A stretch of DNA of 7,309 nucleotides. Origin: an uncultured Eubacteriales bacterium. Its GTDB lineage: Bacteria; Bacillota; Clostridia; Christensenellales; Borkfalkiaceae. Positions 5,923 through 7,309 of the stretch are shown here, in pieces. Under the pieces are notes generated by a model, which made no database searches, had not been told where the DNA came from, and saw only the letters and a list, made by a program, of their open reading frames with translations. The DNA is taken from NCBI GenBank assembly GCA_902797515.1, contig CADBSX010000126.1, positions 1-7,309 of the forward strand, written 5' to 3'. Each line of letters starts with the position of its first letter. Position 1 is the stretch's first letter. The translations under genes were made by a program, and so were the position numbers.

Positions 5923-6232
5923 AAAAGAGTAATATTCTCCGTCGATAGTTTTTTTGAGGGGCAATAAAGCGGTTAAATCTCTGTTAAATGCCCTCGTAGT
6001 ATGTATTTTCGTTCGTCTTGCTTTAATTAACAAGTATATTATTTTTGGTTATTTAATTAAAACGCTTTCTTGCCCCTCAAAATGCAAAGCACCGAAAAGA
6101 GCGTATTTTCAGATGATTTTCGGCGAGCGTGAGCGAAGGTGTACTTGCCGTACATCGAACGAGCGGTCGTCGAAAAGGGCTGAAAAGACACCTTTTCGGA
6201 AACTATCGATCGGGGGATATTACTCTTTTTTT
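5923..6232. repeat. Long imperfect inverted repeat (MITE-like) between the transporter and lipoprotein genes
   Basis: This is a gene-free stretch. Outer arms at 5923-5950 and 6201-6229 are inverted copies: both read AAAAGAGTAATAT, a short variable C-rich block, then TCGATAGTT (26 of 29 positions, one gap). Inner arms at 5952-5976 and 6058-6082 also match, reading TTTTGAGGGGCAA, T or G, AAAGCG. On the left the two arm parts are contiguous. On the right they are separated by about 118 bases that form another palindrome. The centre (5977-6057) is AT-rich with two TTAATTAA sites. There is no transposase. The structure suggests a non-autonomous element or a dispersed palindromic repeat. Confidence 0.75.
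6083..6200. repeat. Nested palindromic insert with imperfect terminal inverted repeats
   Basis: The insert interrupts the right arm of the larger repeat. Its ends at 6092-6123 and 6171-6199 are inverted relatives of each other, sharing CCGAAAAG at the outer edges and TTTTCAG followed by TTTTCG further in. Each end can also form its own hairpin (CCGAAAA with TTTTCGG; CGAAAAGG with CCTTTTCG). The centre has TGTAC, five bases, GTACA (6140-6154). I see no coding sequence. Confidence 0.65.
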
Positions 6233-6269
6233 ATTTTTTCCGTTTTCTGCGTTTTTTATTATCAAATAT

Positions 6270-6298
6270 TTGCAATAATAAAAAAAATATTGTATAAT
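6270..6298 (+). promoter_or_regulatory. Sigma-A-type promoter of the partial lipoprotein gene
   Basis: TTGCAA (6270-6275), a 17-base spacer and a perfect TATAAT (6293-6298) lie 39 bases before the ATG. The surroundings are AT-rich, as usual for such promoters. It is the only good plus-strand promoter that I see in the gap. Confidence 0.75.
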
Positions 6299-6325
6299 AT
6301 TAAAGTCTAATATTAAATAGGGCAA

Positions 6326-6333
6326 AAAAGGTG
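6326..6333 (+). promoter_or_regulatory. Ribosome binding site of the partial lipoprotein gene
   Basis: The AAAAAGGTGA stretch places AAGGTG four to five bases before the ATG at 6338. This supports translation of an open frame that continues past the right end of the window. Confidence 0.6.
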
Positions 6334-6337
6334 AATT

Positions 6338-7309
6338 ATGAACAAGACGAACAAGTTTAACTTAAAAGCGTTTCTTACGTTTTTGCTTGTCGCCGTTTTG
6401 TCTTTCGCTATGATCTTCTGCGCGGCATGCAATAAGACTTCGACGACGGACGACAACGACGATACGGACGACAAGACGGAAGAGACGAGCGACGCGAAAA
6501 CCGACGACAAGCAAACGCTTGCAAACGGCGACTTCGAGTTTTACACCGCGTCAACGGCGACTTATCCCGTGTATTCCACGTCTTCTTCGTCGTCTTATAA
6601 ATGGCAACAGGTCAAAGGCGGGGAATCGGGCAATTACGCCGTTTCTTCCACGGGCAATTCCGGTATAATCGACACGGCGGACGAGCCTTACGGCAAACTC
6701 GCCGACGCGAACAAACCTAAAAACGCGGACGATACTTTTTATAATCCGAAAACGCCTTATGCGGAAAATCTCGTCGAAAAGACGGACGACGACGTCGCTG
6801 ACGTCAGCGGAACGAAAGTTCTTATGATACACAACAAGACGTCGGACGGCAACGGCACGGCGCAGAATTTCTCTTCCACCTCGACGATAACGCTTGCGGC
6901 GGGAAAATACGCCGCTCTTTCCGTATGGATAAAGACCAAGGACGTTTCGGGATATAAAGGCTCGGACGAATACGGCGCTTACGTCAAAGTCGTTTCGACG
7001 GTCACTCCTTCGGTCGATCCGCTAATCGTCAGAAACATCGACACGGCGGGCGCGTGGAAGAAATACACGGTATATTTAAAGCCTTCCGCGTTTATCACGA
7101 CGACCTATAAACTTATCCTCGGTCTCGGCGACGGCGACGGAATAGACAAGTACGGCTATACGGAAGGTTTCGCGTATTTTGACAACGCGGAATACAAAAT
7201 TATAGAAAAATCGGCTTACGACGCGGCTATAACTTCGGGCGTATCCGTTCTCACGAACGACGAAACGGTGACGCCGAAAGCGTACTTCGATATAAACGAC
7301 AAAACGCTC
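6338..7309 (+). CDS. Partial secreted, probably lipid-anchored protein with a carbohydrate-binding-like domain
   Basis: The frame stays open for 324 codons to the window edge, so the C-terminus is missing. Residues 1-31 form a signal peptide: a basic MNKTNKFNLK start, a hydrophobic core, and a Cys at 31 after FCAA, which resembles a relaxed lipobox (position -3 is Cys rather than Leu). A low-complexity Asp/Thr/Lys linker follows (about 32-60), typical of surface lipoproteins. The rest is rich in beta-prone, aromatic and Thr/Ser segments. It begins LANGDFEFY (61-69) and includes LAAGKYAALSVWIKTKDV and AGAWKKYTVYL, patterns seen in galactose-binding-like/CBM4-9-like beta sandwiches. I do not recognise a specific family. 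It has its own promoter and ribosome site and is divergent from the transporter genes. The coding call is firm; surface anchoring is likely; carbohydrate binding is inference. Confidence 0.82.
   Translation, partial: MNKTNKFNLKAFLTFLLVAVLSFAMIFCAACNKTSTTDDNDDTDDKTEETSDAKTDDKQTLANGDFEFYTASTATYPVYSTSSSSSYKWQQVKGGESGNYAVSSTGNSGIIDTADEPYGKLADANKPKNADDTFYNPKTPYAENLVEKTDDDVADVSGTKVLMIHNKTSDGNGTAQNFSSTSTITLAAGKYAALSVWIKTKDVSGYKGSDEYGAYVKVVSTVTPSVDPLIVRNIDTAGAWKKYTVYLKPSAFITTTYKLILGLGDGDGIDKYGYTEGFAYFDNAEYKIIEKSAYDAAITSGVSVLTNDETVTPKAYFDINDKTL

Overview
The window looks like chromosomal DNA from an anaerobic, endospore-forming Firmicute of the Clostridia type. The clearest marker is an intact spoIIGA-sigE pair, which belongs to the mother-cell sporulation pathway. 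Other signs are AAGGAG-type ribosome binding sites, sigma-A-like promoters (TTGACA-17-TAATAT; TTGCAA-17-TATAAT) and a yybP-ykoY leader with a terminator. A gut Clostridia lineage is possible, but that is inference only. Almost all genes lie on the minus strand; one partial gene at the right end is on the plus strand.

Layout, left to right. (1) 35-1498 minus: a flotillin/SPFH membrane-scaffold protein. (2) 1499-1769: its leader, with a strong promoter, a yybP-ykoY (manganese) riboswitch and an intrinsic terminator whose 5' arm overlaps the 3' strand of aptamer helix P1. (3) 1770-3311: spoIIGA followed by sigE, encoding the sigma-E pro-protein and its membrane processing protease. (4) 3312-3465: the spoIIGA upstream region and a strong terminator for the next gene. 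(5) 3466-4989: a Ppx/GppA-family phosphatase with its own promoter upstream. (6) 5141-5922: two overlapping small genes encoding the two halves of a TauE/SafE-type membrane transporter. (7) 5923-6337: a gene-free stretch occupied mainly by a nested inverted-repeat structure, then a plus-strand promoter. (8) 6338 to the right end: a partial secreted, probably lipid-anchored protein with carbohydrate-binding-like sequence.

Only spoIIGA/sigE form a clear functional unit: SpoIIGA cleaves the SigE pro-sequence after asymmetric division. The other genes look like neighbours rather than one pathway. The most interesting observation is the manganese-type riboswitch placed as an ON switch directly in front of a flotillin rather than a Mn exporter, TerC or a P-type ATPase. 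Others are a Tyr-to-Asn change in the promoter-melting region of SigE, the apparently leaderless start of spoIIGA, and a palindromic element inserted into one arm of a larger palindrome between the transporter and the lipoprotein.
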